The notes: generated by a model from the letters alone, not told the origin. Positions 24,816 to 36,491 are shown, counted from the first letter of the stretch. The stretch is 64,000 nucleotides of DNA from Cololabis saira (GCF_033807715.1 NC_084606.1:39323767-39387766); one strand, 5' to 3'. Numbers and translations are program-made.

Positions 24816-25997
24816 TAAAGCTGCAAGCAGCGATGAATGGGCCCTCGCACTCATGGCCACCGTCCCCCATAAGCATATCAGACATGACACCACCCACGAC
24901 CTCCTATGTCAAACCATTCAAAAGTTATAGCAGAAAATAGGGCCAACCAATCAGAAGAAGGGGCGGGACTAATTCAGGCCAACGAAGGTCAAGGACTCAA
25001 TTCAGCGTCCGATGACACCACCCACAAATCTCTATGTCAAACCATTCAAAAGTTATAGCAGAAAAAAAGGCACAACCAATCAGAAGAAGGGGCGGGGCTA
25101 ATTCAGTCCAATGAAGGTCAAGGACTCAATACATAGTCCGATGACACCACCCACAAATCTCTATGTAAAACCATTCAAAAGTTATAGCAGAAAATAGGGA
25201 CAACCAATCAGAAGAAGGGGTGGGGCCAATTTTCACCAATTATGGTCAAGGACTCAATACCGAGTCCGATGACATGACCCACGACTCTTTATGTCAAACC
25301 ATTCAAATGTTATGGCAGAGAAAAGTATTTTAGGGGGCGCTGTTGAGCCGCCAGGCCACGCCCATTAATGCAAACCATGAAATATCAAATTTATCGCCAG
25401 GCCTGGCTTGCATGCAAAATTTGGTGACTTTTGGAGAACTATCAAATATGGACCAATCAGATGAAGGGGGGGCGCTTTTTGGCGTCTAGCGTCGCCACGG
25501 TAACGCTTTTGAAAGAGAAAAGTAATGCGCGTAGTCGCAGGATGGAGACGCATATTTTGATGTATAACACACCTGGGTGCACGTTACGGTTCAGGCCGTA
25601 TTAACTGCAGAAGGAATGGCATAAATTGCGCCAAAATGACACGATTAATTAAAAATGGCCAACTTCCTGTTGGGTTTGGGCCATGGCGCCAAGAGACTTT
25701 TCTTTAAGTTGCGACATGATACAGGTGCGTACCGATTTTCGTTCATGTACGTCAAACCGTATTGTGGGGCTTGAGGCACGAAGTTTTCTAGGGGGCGCTG
25801 TTGAGCCATTAGGCCACGCCCATAAATGCAAGCCATTAAATATCAAATTTTTCGCCAGGCCTGGCTTGAGTGCAAAATTTGGTGACTTTTGGGGCACGTT
25901 TAGGGGGAAAAAAGGCCCTCCTTTCGTCAGAAGAAAGAAAGAAGAAAAAAAAATTCCTACAGATACAATAGGGCCTTCGTACTGTCAGTGCTCGGGC
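24816..25997 (+). repeat. Modular 'GCTGCAAGCAGCG' repeat, second copy in tandem
   Basis: Follows the first copy head-to-tail, sharing the junction CCCTAATTAAAGCTGC. It carries about four 118-base modules and one large module. Its right hairpin is the perfect palindrome GTACTGTCAGTGC-like, then CTCGGGCCCTAA, running into the MITE remainder. Confidence 0.75.
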
Positions 25998-26165
25998 CCT
26001 AAAAATGTCATACATTCTGGATTCATTACAAATCAACTGGAATATTGCAAGCCTTTTATTATTTTAATATTGCTGATCATGGCTTACAGTTTAAGAAAAC
26101 TCAAATATCCTATCTCAAAAAATTTGAATATACTGGGAATCTTAATCTTAAACTGTAAACTGTTT
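25998..26165. mobile_element. Palindromic MITE, remainder
   Basis: AAATGTCATACATTCTGGAT through AAACTGTAAAC matches the middle and right part of the MITE at 31992. The outer right terminus is missing. Confidence 0.8.
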
Positions 26166-26654
26166 ATTGCTCCAACATTAATGAAGAATGTTGGAGTCCT
26201 GCCGAGGAACTGCATGTCAGTCTTTGTTGTCTGAAGGCAGCCAGATTTTAAATCCCCTCGCACTCACACCCCCTCCCTACTGCCCCCCGGCCCCTCCACA
26301 CGTAAAACCACGCTTCACCAGTCCCTTAGAAACAGCATTGATTGCCTTTTTCTTAATGATGGCCCCTGGCAACGGGTTCAGCACAAGCAGGTTCAAACGG
26401 CACCCCGTCCCAAAATGGAATCATCTCAACGTTTCCCCAAAATATAATGAGCTATAACCTGGAGCCGCCAGCATCATAATAATATCACACAATATCACAA
26501 TAGACGGTATGCATTGATGTCACTTCCCCACGGGACCAGCCACCTTACTCGCACTGAGTGGCAAAACATCAGCAAAAACAGCTGCAACTAGTGGAGAAGA
26601 CGGAATAACAGTTGATTATGGGCTTAAATTAAAGGCAGTTAGACTTGACAGTGA
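26166..26654. other. No gene recognised
   Basis: Mixed sequence with short frames but no domain, splice pattern or repeat structure that I can support. Confidence 0.4.
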
Positions 26655-26912
26655 CCCGTACAGTTACCCCAAGAACCAGTGGTCCATGGACATTAATATT
26701 TGGTACAGTTACCAAGAACCAGTGGTCCATGGACATTAATATTTGGTACAGTTACCAAGAACCAGTGGTCCATGGACATTAATATTTGGTACAGTTACCA
26801 AGAACCACTGGTCCATGGACATTAATATTTGGTACAGTTTCCAAGAACCAGTGGTCCATGGACATTAATATTTGGTACAGTTACCAAGAACCAGTGGTCC
26901 ATGGACATTAAT
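26655..26912. repeat. 43-bp tandem repeat, about 6 units
   Basis: Units contain CAGTTACCAAGAACC, AGTGGTCCATGGACATTAAT and ATTTGGTA with one or two changes each. CCATGG is partly palindromic in every unit. The array ends at the LINE fragment. Confidence 0.95.
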
Positions 26913-26929
26913 AATGCCTGTAAAACATT

Positions 26930-27303
26930 TATTCAATTTTCATTTTGCAAAAAAGAGCCATAAGAATAATCAGTAGAAAACGATACAGAGATCCAACAAA
27001 TCCATTATTCCTTCAGTTAAAATTGTTGAAATGTCATGAATTAGTAGATTATAGTATTCTGCAAATTATGTTTAAAGCTCATAAAAAAACTTTACCAATC
27101 AACATTCAGAAAAGATTTGAAAAAAAAGAAAGCAAATATAACTTAAAAGGAACAGAGATGTTTAAAAAACCAAGATTCAGGACTAAATTGATGGAACGTT
27201 GTGTTGTTTATGGAACAATCTGAATAAAGAAAACAAAGAATCCAAATCAAACATTACATTCAAAAGAACAATTAAAGCCTGTATGTTAAGTAAATATAAT
27301 TAA
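26930..27303 (+). pseudogene. LINE ORF2 C-terminus (jockey/CR1-like), frameshifted
   Basis: About 95 residues read through in one frame with motifs common at the C-terminus of fish non-LTR ORF2 proteins: QKRAIRIIS, TNPLF, IMFKAHKKTLP, YNLKG. Near 27223 a frame change is needed to continue (NNLNKENK, ITFKRTIKACML) to a stop at about 27303. The reverse transcriptase and endonuclease parts are absent, a usual 5' truncation. An A/T-rich 3' UTR follows. 63770-63870 holds the end of a related copy. Confidence 0.75.
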
Positions 27304-27394
27304 ATATGTTAGTTAAGTTTGATTGACATACCCATAGACGGCGGTAATTTTATTTTATTTTAGTTTTTTATTTACTTAGTTGTTGGTTTTTTTT
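27304..27394 (+). repeat. LINE 3' UTR, first part
   Basis: A/T-rich sequence continuing from the ORF2 end; interrupted by the SINE-like unit at 27395. Confidence 0.5.
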
Positions 27395-27650
27395 TAGGCA
27401 GGGCCTTTCTGTGTGGAGTTTGCATGTTCTCCCCGTGCTTGCGTGGGTTTTCTCCGGGTACTCCGGCTTCCTCCCACAGTCCAAAAACATGCATATTAGG
27501 TTAATTGGTACTTGTAAATTGCCCATAGGTGTGAGCGTGAGTGTGATTGTGTGCATGGTTTGTGTGTCTATATGTGGCCCTGTGATGGACTGGTGACCTG
27601 TCCAGGGTGTAACCCCTGCCTCTCACCTGAAATGAAAATGGATGGATGGA
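27395..27650 (+). repeat. SINE-like core with ATGG tail
   Basis: Contains TGTGTGGAGTTTGCATGTTC and CTCCCCGTG, a core shared with the complete unit at 58540-59239. It continues through TGATGGACTGGTGACCTGTC to a short GGAT tail. The tRNA-like head is missing. It lies inside a LINE 3' UTR. Confidence 0.65.
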
Positions 27651-27805
27651 TGGATGTTTTTTTTTTTTTTTAATTTTTTTTTTAAGATTCTTCTTCTTTC
27701 TGCTCCCTTTTCATTCACAATTTATGAACATTTGTATTTGTATTTGTATTGAATTGTTTGTTTTATTTTTTTGAATGAAATAAAGATTAAAATGAAAAAT
27801 GAAAT
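27651..27805 (+). repeat. LINE 3' UTR, second part
   Basis: Poly-T/A-rich sequence with TTTGAATGAAATAAAGATTA resembles the end of fish LINE 3' UTRs and likely continues the LINE interrupted at 27395. Confidence 0.5.
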
Positions 27806-28257
27806 GAGTTGCTGAAATAGGATAGGGGAATGTGTGGTGGACTTTACCAATCACATACATGGCGCATTAAAACGGGATTAAAACCACAGATATCCTCCTT
27901 GATTATTCCAAACTACCGCAGGTCCCGGGTGAATCATCCCAGTGGGAATGGAACAATAGTCATATTCAAGTTCATTTCCAGATCCTTCCAGGGCTTTTAT
28001 GTGGCGGAAACACTGAATAAAAGTGTTAGAATGAGGTCTTTGTTGTGAGTGTTGTTGAGGAATATAAAGGTTGGGCCCTGAACTCTGATCTGGCACCACA
28101 TCCCAACAATTCAGGACTAAAACCAACGCTCATGTTCTCATAGAGGAATTCTGTCGTACCGAGACAAAGGCTCTCCCTGGTTTAAAAGTGTTTCTATTTT
28201 GGGTGACCCAAGCCCTTTCTTAATCACTAATAATGATAATAACTATTATGCTACTAT
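27806..28257. other. No gene recognised
   Basis: Short frames on both strands (72 and 82 codons) overlap each other and show no known motif. Confidence 0.4.
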
Positions 28258-28265
28258 GTTATAAC

Positions 28266-29226
28266 CAGTACTGGAGTTGAGGGGGGATGAAGGGGGATGG
28301 CATCCTCCCCTGAAATAAAAACGGTCCAAATCATCCCCCCCTGAAATAAAAACGGTCCAAATCATCCCCCCCTGAAATAAAAACGGTCCAAATCATCCCC
28401 CCCTGAAATAAAAACGGTCCAAATCATCCCCCCCTGAAATAAAAACGGTCCAAATCATCCCCCCTGAAATAAAAACGGTCCAAATCATCCCCCCTGAAAT
28501 AAAAACGGTCCAAATCATCCCCCCTGAAATAAAAACGGTCCAAATCATCCCCCCTGTAAAACTTCCATCCCTCCTTTCCATCCCTTATGTCATTTCATCA
28601 ATGACTGTGGTTTTACTGCTATTTCAACATTTAGAGTCATCACCAGAAAAATAACTTATTTGACCATTTTCACCTGTTTCAAGTAAATTTTCACTTGAAA
28701 TAAGTAGAAAAATCTGCCAGTGGGACAAGATTTATCTTCTCATTACAAGCACAAAAATCTTGTTCCACTGGCAGATTTTTCTACTTATTTCAAGTGAAAA
28801 TCTACTTGAAACAGGTGAAAATTGTTGTTTTTTCCTGTGATGAGTCTTGTTTTAAGTGTAATGAGATTTTTTTACTAAAATGAGACATTTTAACTAGAAA
28901 TAAGACAAATATTCTTGTTAAGATTGTGAGTTTTTGCAGTGATCCATTTTACTTATCCTGTGAAGGACAGAGTCATATTGATAAGTTCAGAAAAGTGTTT
29001 TTTATTGTTGTGTTTTGATGTATTTGATGTAAGCCCAGTGGATATTTCAAGCTTACAGAAGGCTGCATTTAACTGCTGCTATGTCATTCCTGCAGTATTT
29101 CTGCAGGTGTTTTGGTCACTGCTATTATTTGTAATATATTATATTATTTGTAATCAGCACAAATTATCTGTCCCCATATGATCAAATCCACCATCCCCAT
29201 GATTTCTTTTTACAATTCGAGTACTG
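28266..29226. mobile_element. hAT-type element with internal minisatellite, both ends present
   Basis: Left end CAGTACTGGAGTTG and right end CAATTCGAGTACTG are inverted repeats. The minisatellite (28303-28556, about eight units) sits next to the left end and the hairpin at 28672-28818. Flanking 8-mers (GTTATAAC and GATTTACT) do not match, unlike the copy at 41682, so one flank may have been exchanged or has decayed. Confidence 0.8.
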
Positions 29227-29449
29227 GATTTACTCCAAGGCAGTTCACTGCCCTTCACACTGATGAAGAAGTGGTTCTCTTTTTAATGAAATCATCACTC
29301 TTTTGAGTCAGAAATCTATGACAAGAGCACTTGCTGGAAAACTGTTGCTTCAGCAATGACTCATCCTGCTCCTAAAAGTCATGAATGTTCCACAACTCTG
29401 CTTTCTCACCAGTCTCCTCTGGGAATACCGTCTGGATTAATGAGCAAGA
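29227..29449. other. No gene recognised
   Basis: No coding, tandem or inverted structure supported. Confidence 0.4.
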
Positions 29450-30065
29450 CTCTGACTACGTTTACATGCAGTCACAATTCAGGTTATTGCTAATATTCTG
29501 GTTACTGAAACATTGGGAATATTCCGTTTACATGGTGATTAATCATTCAGGATATCTGGATCAAACCAGCGACGCGCAGAGAACATCATGACACAATTCC
29601 CGTCATTTCTGCTTCTTCTTCTTGTATCCAAATTCCAAACAAATGCTGCTTCACGCAACTTTTCTCTCACCTTCTTGTAAATCTTCTATCCCGGTACTTT
29701 CTACCGTCTACAAATGCAGAAATGTTCATATCCTTCATTACATTTATGAAGTGATTAGTCTCCTCCTGGTCTTGGTTTCTCCGTGTTTATAAGAACTTCC
29801 TGGACTCAAAAGACCAGGATTCCTTGTGAACAGAGCATGAGCAGAAAACAGATTCCTGTTCCGTTTGATGGGGATATTCCGTTTGGTGTTTACATGACCC
29901 AATATTCAGGTTTTAAAAGCAGTAACCCAGGGCTCATATTGGGGTTTTTAAAAACCTGAATATGAGCAAATTCTGGTTATTCAAAGGGGTTATTGGTGTT
30001 TACATGGCCGTGCAAATTCGGGTTATTGCCAATATTTGGGTTTTAAAAGGGTTATTGATGCTGGA
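29450..30065. mobile_element. Likely MITE with TTTACATG motifs
   Basis: Multiple copies of GTTTACATG on the left and TTTACATGGCC/TTTACATGAC on the right, with repeated GGTTATTG and CAATATTC phrases in both orientations, indicate a degenerate fold-back element. Clear termini and target duplications were not established. Confidence 0.4.
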
Positions 30066-30436
30066 AACACAGTCAGTGTTGTAAGAAGGAATGGTGACGT
30101 TCCCCAGGGGTAAAAGCCTCATTGTCCCGACCAACTTCCAGGCGTGTCCAGGGTTGTTCTGACTGTCTCATGTGCTGGTGTAAACGCTGAGAACCAGTTT
30201 AACCAGCTTGACTTCAGACGGGAACAAGAGAACAGCAAACCAACCGTAACAAGGGAATTCTCTGTTCCACTGCCATTTAACTCTGACACAAAGAAGACTT
30301 CCAGATTCCTCACTTTATGACCCGGAGAAGAAAAAGGCTTTTCAAAGCGTTTCCAAACCAACTCGGAAATCACACACAGTTCCCAGTGACGATGACGCAG
30401 CCTGACACAAACTCCCATGAAGAAGAAATCCCAGAT
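30066..30436. other. No gene recognised
   Basis: The minus frame at 30119-30454 and the plus frame entering the tandem array show no known domain. Confidence 0.4.
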
Positions 30437-31502
30437 ACACAAAACTACACACAACTACACACAACTACACACACCTACACACACCTACACACAACTACAC
30501 ACAACTACACACAACTACACACACCTACACACACCTACACACAACTACACACACCTACACACACCTACACACACCTACACACAACTACACACACCTACAC
30601 ACACCTACACACAACTACACACAACTACACACACCTACACACAACTACACACACCTACACACAACTACACACACCTACACACAACTACACACACCTACAC
30701 ACACCTACACACAACTACACACACCTACACACACCTACACACAACTACACACAACTACACACACCTACACACACCTACACACACCTACACACACCTACAC
30801 ACACCTACACACACCTACACACACCTACACACACCTACACACAACTACACACACCTACACACACCTACACACAACTACACACACCTACACACACCTACAC
30901 ACACCTACACACACCTACACACAACTACACACACCTACACACACCTACACACAACTACACACAACTACACACAACTACACACACCTACACACACCTACAC
31001 ACAACTACACACACCTACACACACCTACACACAACTACACACAACTACACACACCTACACACAACTACACACAACTACACACACCTACACACACCTACAC
31101 ACAACTACACACACCTACACACACCTACACACAACTACACACAACTACACACACCTACACACACCTACACACACCTACACACACCTACACACACCTACAC
31201 ACAACTACACACACCTACACACACCTACACACAACTACACACAACTACACACAACTACACACACCTACACACACCTACACACAACTACACACACCTACAC
31301 ACACCTACACACAACTACACACAACTACACACACCTACACACAACTACACACACCTACACACAACTACACACAACTACACACAACTACACACACCTACAC
31401 ACAACTACACACACCTACACACAACTACACACAACTACACACACCTACACACAACTACACACACCTACACACAACTACACACACCTACACACAACTACAC
31501 AC
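30437..31502. repeat. 10-bp minisatellite ACA(A/C)CTACAC
   Basis: About 105 units in perfect 10-bp register, almost every one either ACAACTACAC or ACACCTACAC. The order of the two variants is irregular, with short recurring patterns. Ten is not a multiple of three, but the unit has no stop in any plus frame, hence Thr-His-Tyr-rich open frames of about 500 codons that are not genes. Confidence 0.98.
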
Positions 31503-31548
31503 CGAGACAAAAGAAACTCCCACATTCCACTCAGCTACACAAATACAC

Positions 31549-31888
<340 letters not shown>

Positions 31889-31991
31889 GGATGAGCATGT
31901 TTAGAAATGACGTTGAGTGATTCTACTGTGGGCGACTTTAACGAAGAGAGGAACAGAAATAAAGACACGAAACAACATAAAGACGTAAATA

Positions 31992-32358
31992 CAGGACTGT
32001 CTCAGAAAATTACAATATTGTGATAAAGTTCTTTATTTTCTGTAATGCAATTAAAAAAACAAACATGTCATACATTCTGGATTCATTACAAATCAACTGA
32101 AATATTGCAAGCCTTTTATTATTTTAATATTGCTGAATATAGCTTACAGTTTAAGATTAAGATTCCCAGAATATTCTAATTTTTTGAGATAGGATATTTG
32201 AGTTTTCTTAAGCTGTAAGCCATGACCAGCAATATTAAAATAATAAAAGGCTTGCAATATTTCAGTTGATTTGTAATGAATCCAGAATGTATGACATTTT
32301 TGCATTACAGAAAATAAAGAACTTTATCACAATATTCTAATTTTCTGAGACAGTCCTG
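31992..32358. mobile_element. Intact palindromic Tc1/mariner-type MITE
   Basis: The ends CAGGACTGTCTCAGAAAATT and its complement, flanked by TA on both sides (31990-31991 and 32359-32360), enclose about 367 bases that are complementary over nearly the full length around 32160-32220. TA flanks indicate a Tc1/mariner-type target. Fragments of this family are at 6134, 16874, 22843/25998, 53562 and 62178. Confidence 0.9.
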
Positions 32359-32360
32359 TA

Positions 32361-32613
32361 ATGATTAGAAGCTTAAAGTGAAAATATAACAGAGATGGCC
32401 TGCTCTGGTTGTATGAAAGGTGAATGGAGACGCTCTGGTGTTTCAGTGCCGTTAAGTTGAGAACAAACATGTTGTCATCCAAGACGTCTCTGTTAAAGCT
32501 CCTGTTATTCTGTTTCTAGAGTTTTCTTAGAGAACAGGAGGATTAGCTCCCAGAAAATGCCATGATTAAGCACAAATGAGGATCTGATACCTGACTCAGC
32601 AGGTTCCCAAGAT
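32361..32613. other. No gene recognised
   Basis: Short interval between two transposons; no signal. Confidence 0.4.
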
Positions 32614-32862
32614 GTCAAGACCAGTGGCGTAGCCACGGGTGTGCCAGGGTGTGCCAGTGCCACCCAAAGAGACAGCTGGCACACCCAAAAATTTGATGCA
32701 TTTTTTTGTTTTTTTTTGGTATAGTCTTCTAAGTATTCTAAATCTAGGCTAATCTATGCTATTAGTATGTAATCATGATGTTCAAAATAATTCAAAATAA
32801 AAAATCTTATTTTTGCATGTAAAACCCCCGTGAGGCGATGTGTCGCGGCAGCTGGACTGTTA

Positions 32863-32990
32863 AACCTAAATTATGGTTCCGCGTAGCCTACGGCGTAGGG
32901 TACGCGGCGACGCAAAACGTACGGTGTGCGTCGCCGCGTAACCTGCGCCGTAGCTCTGCGTTGGTGTAACGCGGAACCATAAATCAGCCT
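32863..32990. mobile_element. GC-rich palindromic MITE (TATGGTTCCGCG ends)
   Basis: TTATGGTTCCGCGT and ACGCGGAACCATAA arms enclose CpG-rich sequence with CGCCGTAG/CTACGGCG and further internal complementarity. The same family is at 50042-50173, also inside a DNA transposon. Superfamily not determined. Confidence 0.8.
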
Positions 32991-33013
32991 GCAGACAACT
33001 CATCAAACGGAAG

Positions 33014-33240
33014 GTGGATGGCGGACATGAGTTCCCGTCCATTATTGAAGTCTTAGACTCCTGCGACAAAGATGTTTTATCCAAGATTAACTGTTTGCTG
33101 ATTCTGATAGCATTGCCTGTTACAAGTTGCTCCGTGGAGCCTTTTTTTAGTCGTCAACAGGACCAGAGCCGTCAGAGCGACGACGCTCACAGAGACTGAG
33201 GAGCCTCTCGCTGCTCATGTTTGAAAAAGATTTGAAGTGT
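33014..33240 (+). pseudogene. hAT transposase C-terminal remnant
   Basis: The frame contains 'ALPVTSCSVEPFFSR', which resembles the start of the hAT C-terminal dimerisation domain (usual pattern: Leu-Pro-Val-(T/S)-x-(C/A)-Ser-x-Glu-Arg-x-Phe-Ser). The usual Arg after Glu is Pro here. The frame stops soon after, and a second-frame phrase 'LSLLMFEKD' resembles the next part of the domain. The catalytic region is missing. Confidence 0.65.
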
Positions 33241-33249
33241 GCATTTTCT

Positions 33250-33944
33250 GTATTTAGCAGCGTTTGTGTGTAATGTATATGATTAATAACAGCAGCACGT
33301 CATTATAGGCGTCCCTCTGCTCCTTCACCCGCCCCCCCTCTCTCCTCCCCGACACACACACTCATGAGGCTGCAGCTCGTATCCGCGCGCCCTCGAGCAC
33401 GCGCTGGAGCGCGAGTGTTTTGGATTGACGGTAACTTTATGGAGAGGTAGAAAAAAAGAAGAGAGGAAGAGAGAGAAAGAATCAGGACAGGCAGGGGAAG
33501 CCAACAGGTTGGTCTAATATTAGGTGGAAGTGTAAGAAGAGCCACTTGGTAGGCTACTAAGTAATTAATATCTAAATATGATTTATATGGAAAGATTGCA
33601 TAAGCAAGATTTGCAATTTATTCAAAGCTATTAAAAATGCTTGTTGCACAAAAACCTAGATGCCCAGTATGGTTTGAATTTCTGCTGACCAACCTGTCCT
33701 TTTGGGAAAATTATATTATTTTATTTTATTATTTTATAATAAAACCATCAGGCCAACCTTAAGCCAAATAGTTGTGTTCTGCCTCTGGTTAAATAGCTTT
33801 GTTGATCATGCGTAATGTGGATACGTTATGGCTCTGAGTGCATGAGTGTTATATTTCACTATGTTTGCGAATGTTTGTGATGTTTTTTTTAGGACATGCA
33901 TAAAGTGTGGTTATTATATTACTTATTATTATATTATATATATT
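33250..33944. other. Outer hAT interior, no coding signal
   Basis: Noncoding remainder of the outer element up to the nested insertion. Confidence 0.5.
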
Positions 33945-33952
33945 ATTATACT

Positions 33953-34622
33953 CAGAGCCGCCGCAAGGGGTGTGCGAACCGTGCGATCGCACGGGGCCTC
34001 GCGCCCCAAGGGGCCTCGCGCTATGGGCCGTTTTTGAAAAAAAAAAAAATTTTTTTTTTTTTTTTTTTTTTCGTTTTTTCCCTTATAAATAACAACAGTC
34101 ACATTCCATTACAGACCTAAATGTGTACTAGTCTGTGCATATCAATAAAATATATGTGCAATGATGCGCGTGTCTGTTGTTCAGTACAACTGCGTCAGAC
34201 CAAGCGCAGACACAAGCTGCTCTGATCCAGACGGGTGGAGTTGGAACAAACTATCACACAATGTCGAGAGAACGAGACAGAATCAGGAAATTTCCATCAG
34301 GGGATGAAAAAAGAAAAAAACTAAAGAAAATGGAAGAGTTTAATGCCTCTCTGAAAGGCTCGTTTGATAAATTTGTTAGAAAAATCACCAATCCGACCGG
34401 GTCTCAAGCAGCCGTGGGGCCCCCCGTCGAGGCAAGTCAAATGATGATGAGGCAGGGGAAGGTATCCAGTATTTTGCTAATTGGAGAGTTAAAATTGCAC
34501 ATTTAGACACCCGATCCGACCCGAAAAAACCAAAAATTTTGCGCGCGCTCGCTACGCTCACGCGCGAGGGGCCCCCCCGAGCGATTTCGCACAGGGCCTC
34601 GCAAAACTCCCAGACGGCTCTG
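33953..34622. mobile_element. hAT element nested in the outer hAT
   Basis: Starts CAGAGCCGCCGCAAGGGG and ends CCCAGACGGCTCTG; ATTATACT is repeated exactly on both sides (33945-33952 and 34623-34630). Subterminal phrases GGGGCCTCGCG and CAGGGCCTCGC are related in inverted context. Length about 670 bases with one short coding remnant. Confidence 0.92.
34261..34506 (+). pseudogene. N-terminal remnant of a hAT transposase
   Basis: The frame from the ATG at 34261 begins MSRERDRIRKFPSGDEKRK, Lys-rich and resembling the N-terminus of ZMYM/hAT-type transposases in fish. It runs about 40-60 recognisable residues and then joins unrelated sequence before a stop at 34506, as expected from an internal deletion. 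Confidence 0.55.
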
Positions 34623-34815
34623 ATTATACTTATTATATATTGAGAGCACACACAACATGTGGATATGTTTTGCACTGTCAATAATGTTGGATATACATGC
34701 TTTTGAATGTTTGTGGAGGTGTAACGTCTAGTTTTGTTGAAAAAACATTTGGCACACCCAGTCTTTGCTGGTGCACACCCAAAGTCTCTTTTCTGGCTAC
34801 GCCACTGGTCAAGAC

Positions 34816-35126
34816 AAAAACTAATTATCACCAGTCTGACTCAAACTGTGGATTTAAAAGGCCTGTAACCAATGTCTCATCATTGGACAAGTCTCCCAGA
34901 TAACTGGGGTGGAATTAAAGGAAATAAAAGCAATAAGAGACACCAACTCAGATAAGAAAAGGGAAACATATAAACGCACAAAAATCCAGCACTATTGCAA
35001 AAGCAGGACGAACAATTGAAGATGCTCCGGCATGGACATGTTTTATTCCTACATTATACTTCATTATACCTGGTTTACCTGGACTGCTGTGCTTGAATCT
35101 GATGATGATTACAAGAATACACCTCC
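34816..35126. other. No gene recognised
   Basis: No coding or repeat structure supported. Confidence 0.4.
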
Positions 35127-35130
35127 ATAA

Positions 35131-35555
35131 CCCTGGTGCTGTCTTAGGGTCAAGGAAGGAGGAAGGGAAGAAGGGAGGAAAGAAGGAAGGAAGGAAAGAA
35201 GGGAGGAAAGAAGAAAATAAGGAAGAAAAGAAGGAAGGAAGGGAAGAAAGGAAGGAAGGAAGGAAGGAAGGAAGGAAGGAAGGAAGGAAGGAAGGAAGGA
35301 AGGAAGGAAGGAAGGAAGGAAGGGAGAAAAGAAGGAAGGAAGGAAATAAGGGAGGAAAGAAGGAAGGGAAGGGAAAAAAGAAGGAAGGAAGGAAAGAAGG
35401 GAGGCAAGAAGGAAGGAAGGAAGGAAGGAAGGAAGGAAGGAAGGAAGGAAGGAAGGAAGGAAGGAAGGAAGGAAGGAAGGAAGGAAGGAAGGAAGGAAGG
35501 AAGGAAGGAAGGAAGGAAGGAAGGAAGGAAGGAAGGAAGGAAGGAAGGAAGGAAA
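35131..35555. mobile_element. TTAA-type MITE left end with GGAA array
   Basis: CCCTGGTGCTGTCTTAGGGT at the left is the family terminus, preceded by ATAA, one change from TTAA. AAGG units fill the rest. The right terminus is absent. Confidence 0.65.
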
Positions 35556-36157
35556 TAACAGAGTTCTACATTTTGTGTTTTAAGTATCTAAGAATGTTTC
35601 ATACGCTGGATTTGAAACACCAGAATGACTATTGGCTTAAATTGCAGACTTTGAGTACCATGTAATAAATTCCCAATAACATAATAAGGTATTACATTAT
35701 TGGTCAAAATGGTATTACAATATCCGTCAGGATATTTTATTACATTATTGGGGAAGTTATTACATTATTGGGTTTTATTACACTTTCGATTGAGTTAAGT
35801 GCAAATTGTATTGCATTTCAGATTCAGATTCAGATTACTTTATTTGCCATTGGTGTAACACACATAGGAATTTGTCACGTTGGTAACAGTGTGCCTACTC
35901 AGCCTATTTTCAGGCGTTATTACATTTTCAGGAAATGATTACATTATAGGAAATGATTACATTATAGGGTGCTACAAGCGTTTTTTGAGGCTACAAGCGA
36001 AACGTTGTTTTGCCACCAAAATGAAGGGACCCGCCCTGCTGGGCCGTCAGCCAGGACTGAGTGATGCATTGTTGAGTGTCATTGATGAGTCTTTGAGGTG
36101 TTCACACAAAACAGTCAAGTGTCTCGTGAACACTGATCACCTACTCATTTATTTAAT
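35556..36157. other. TTACATTATTGG-rich interval with retroposon tail
   Basis: Repeated ATTACATTAT phrases in both orientations at 35660-35790 and 35915-35970 suggest a degenerate fold-back element. They are split by a minus-strand retroposon tail (35816-35880) with (GATTCA)n and TACTTTATTTGCCATTGGTG. The 93-codon frame at 35880-36161 has no recognised domain. Confidence 0.5.
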
Positions 36158-36189
36158 TTAATAAAAATATCTCTCTCTATTGAACACAC

Positions 36190-36345
36190 CCAACACCAGC
36201 TCCAAGCTCATCTCCTGGGTCTGAATTTTGAAGCGGAACCAGCTCTCGGTGTCCTCCTCCTTTGTACCCGTCAGAGCCACGCGCCCTCTCAGCTGGAAGT
36301 CTGCCAGAGAGAGGGTGGGGGGCATCTGGCCCAGCCCCGGGCTCT
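36190..36345 (-). CDS. Candidate exon of an unidentified protein
   Basis: On the minus strand, an AG acceptor (36346-36347) and a GTGTGT donor (GT at 36188-36189) bound about 52 open codons reading PPTLSLADFQLRGRVALTG and continuing TKEEDTESWFRFKIQ, TQEMSLELVL. The residue composition is ordinary for a folded domain and unlike repeat translation. The pyrimidine tract before the acceptor is modest. I do not recognise the protein. It lies immediately beside the 30-bp minisatellite and could be a captured fragment. Confidence 0.35.
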
Positions 36346-36491
36346 CTGAATATTTTATAAGGTGCTTGATAGGTGGGGCATTGAGGGAGGGCTGAATATA
36401 ATATAGTCCTGAGCATTAGGATTAAAAACAACCGGCCTCTGATGTGTTTTCCTGTCGTCACATCTTGTTTTGCAAGACAGTGTAAATCTTC

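Larger units (their letters stand above)
32622..34807. mobile_element. hAT element (outer) with perfect 8-bp target duplication
   Basis: CAGTGGCGTAGCCA at the left and its exact complement at the right are 14-bp terminal inverted repeats. GTCAAGAC flanks both sides (32614-32621 and 34808-34815). Inside are a hAT transposase remnant (33014-33240), a GC-rich palindromic MITE (32863-32990) and a complete second hAT element (33953-34622). Without these it is about 1.4 kb, so it is an internally deleted, non-autonomous copy. Confidence 0.92.
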
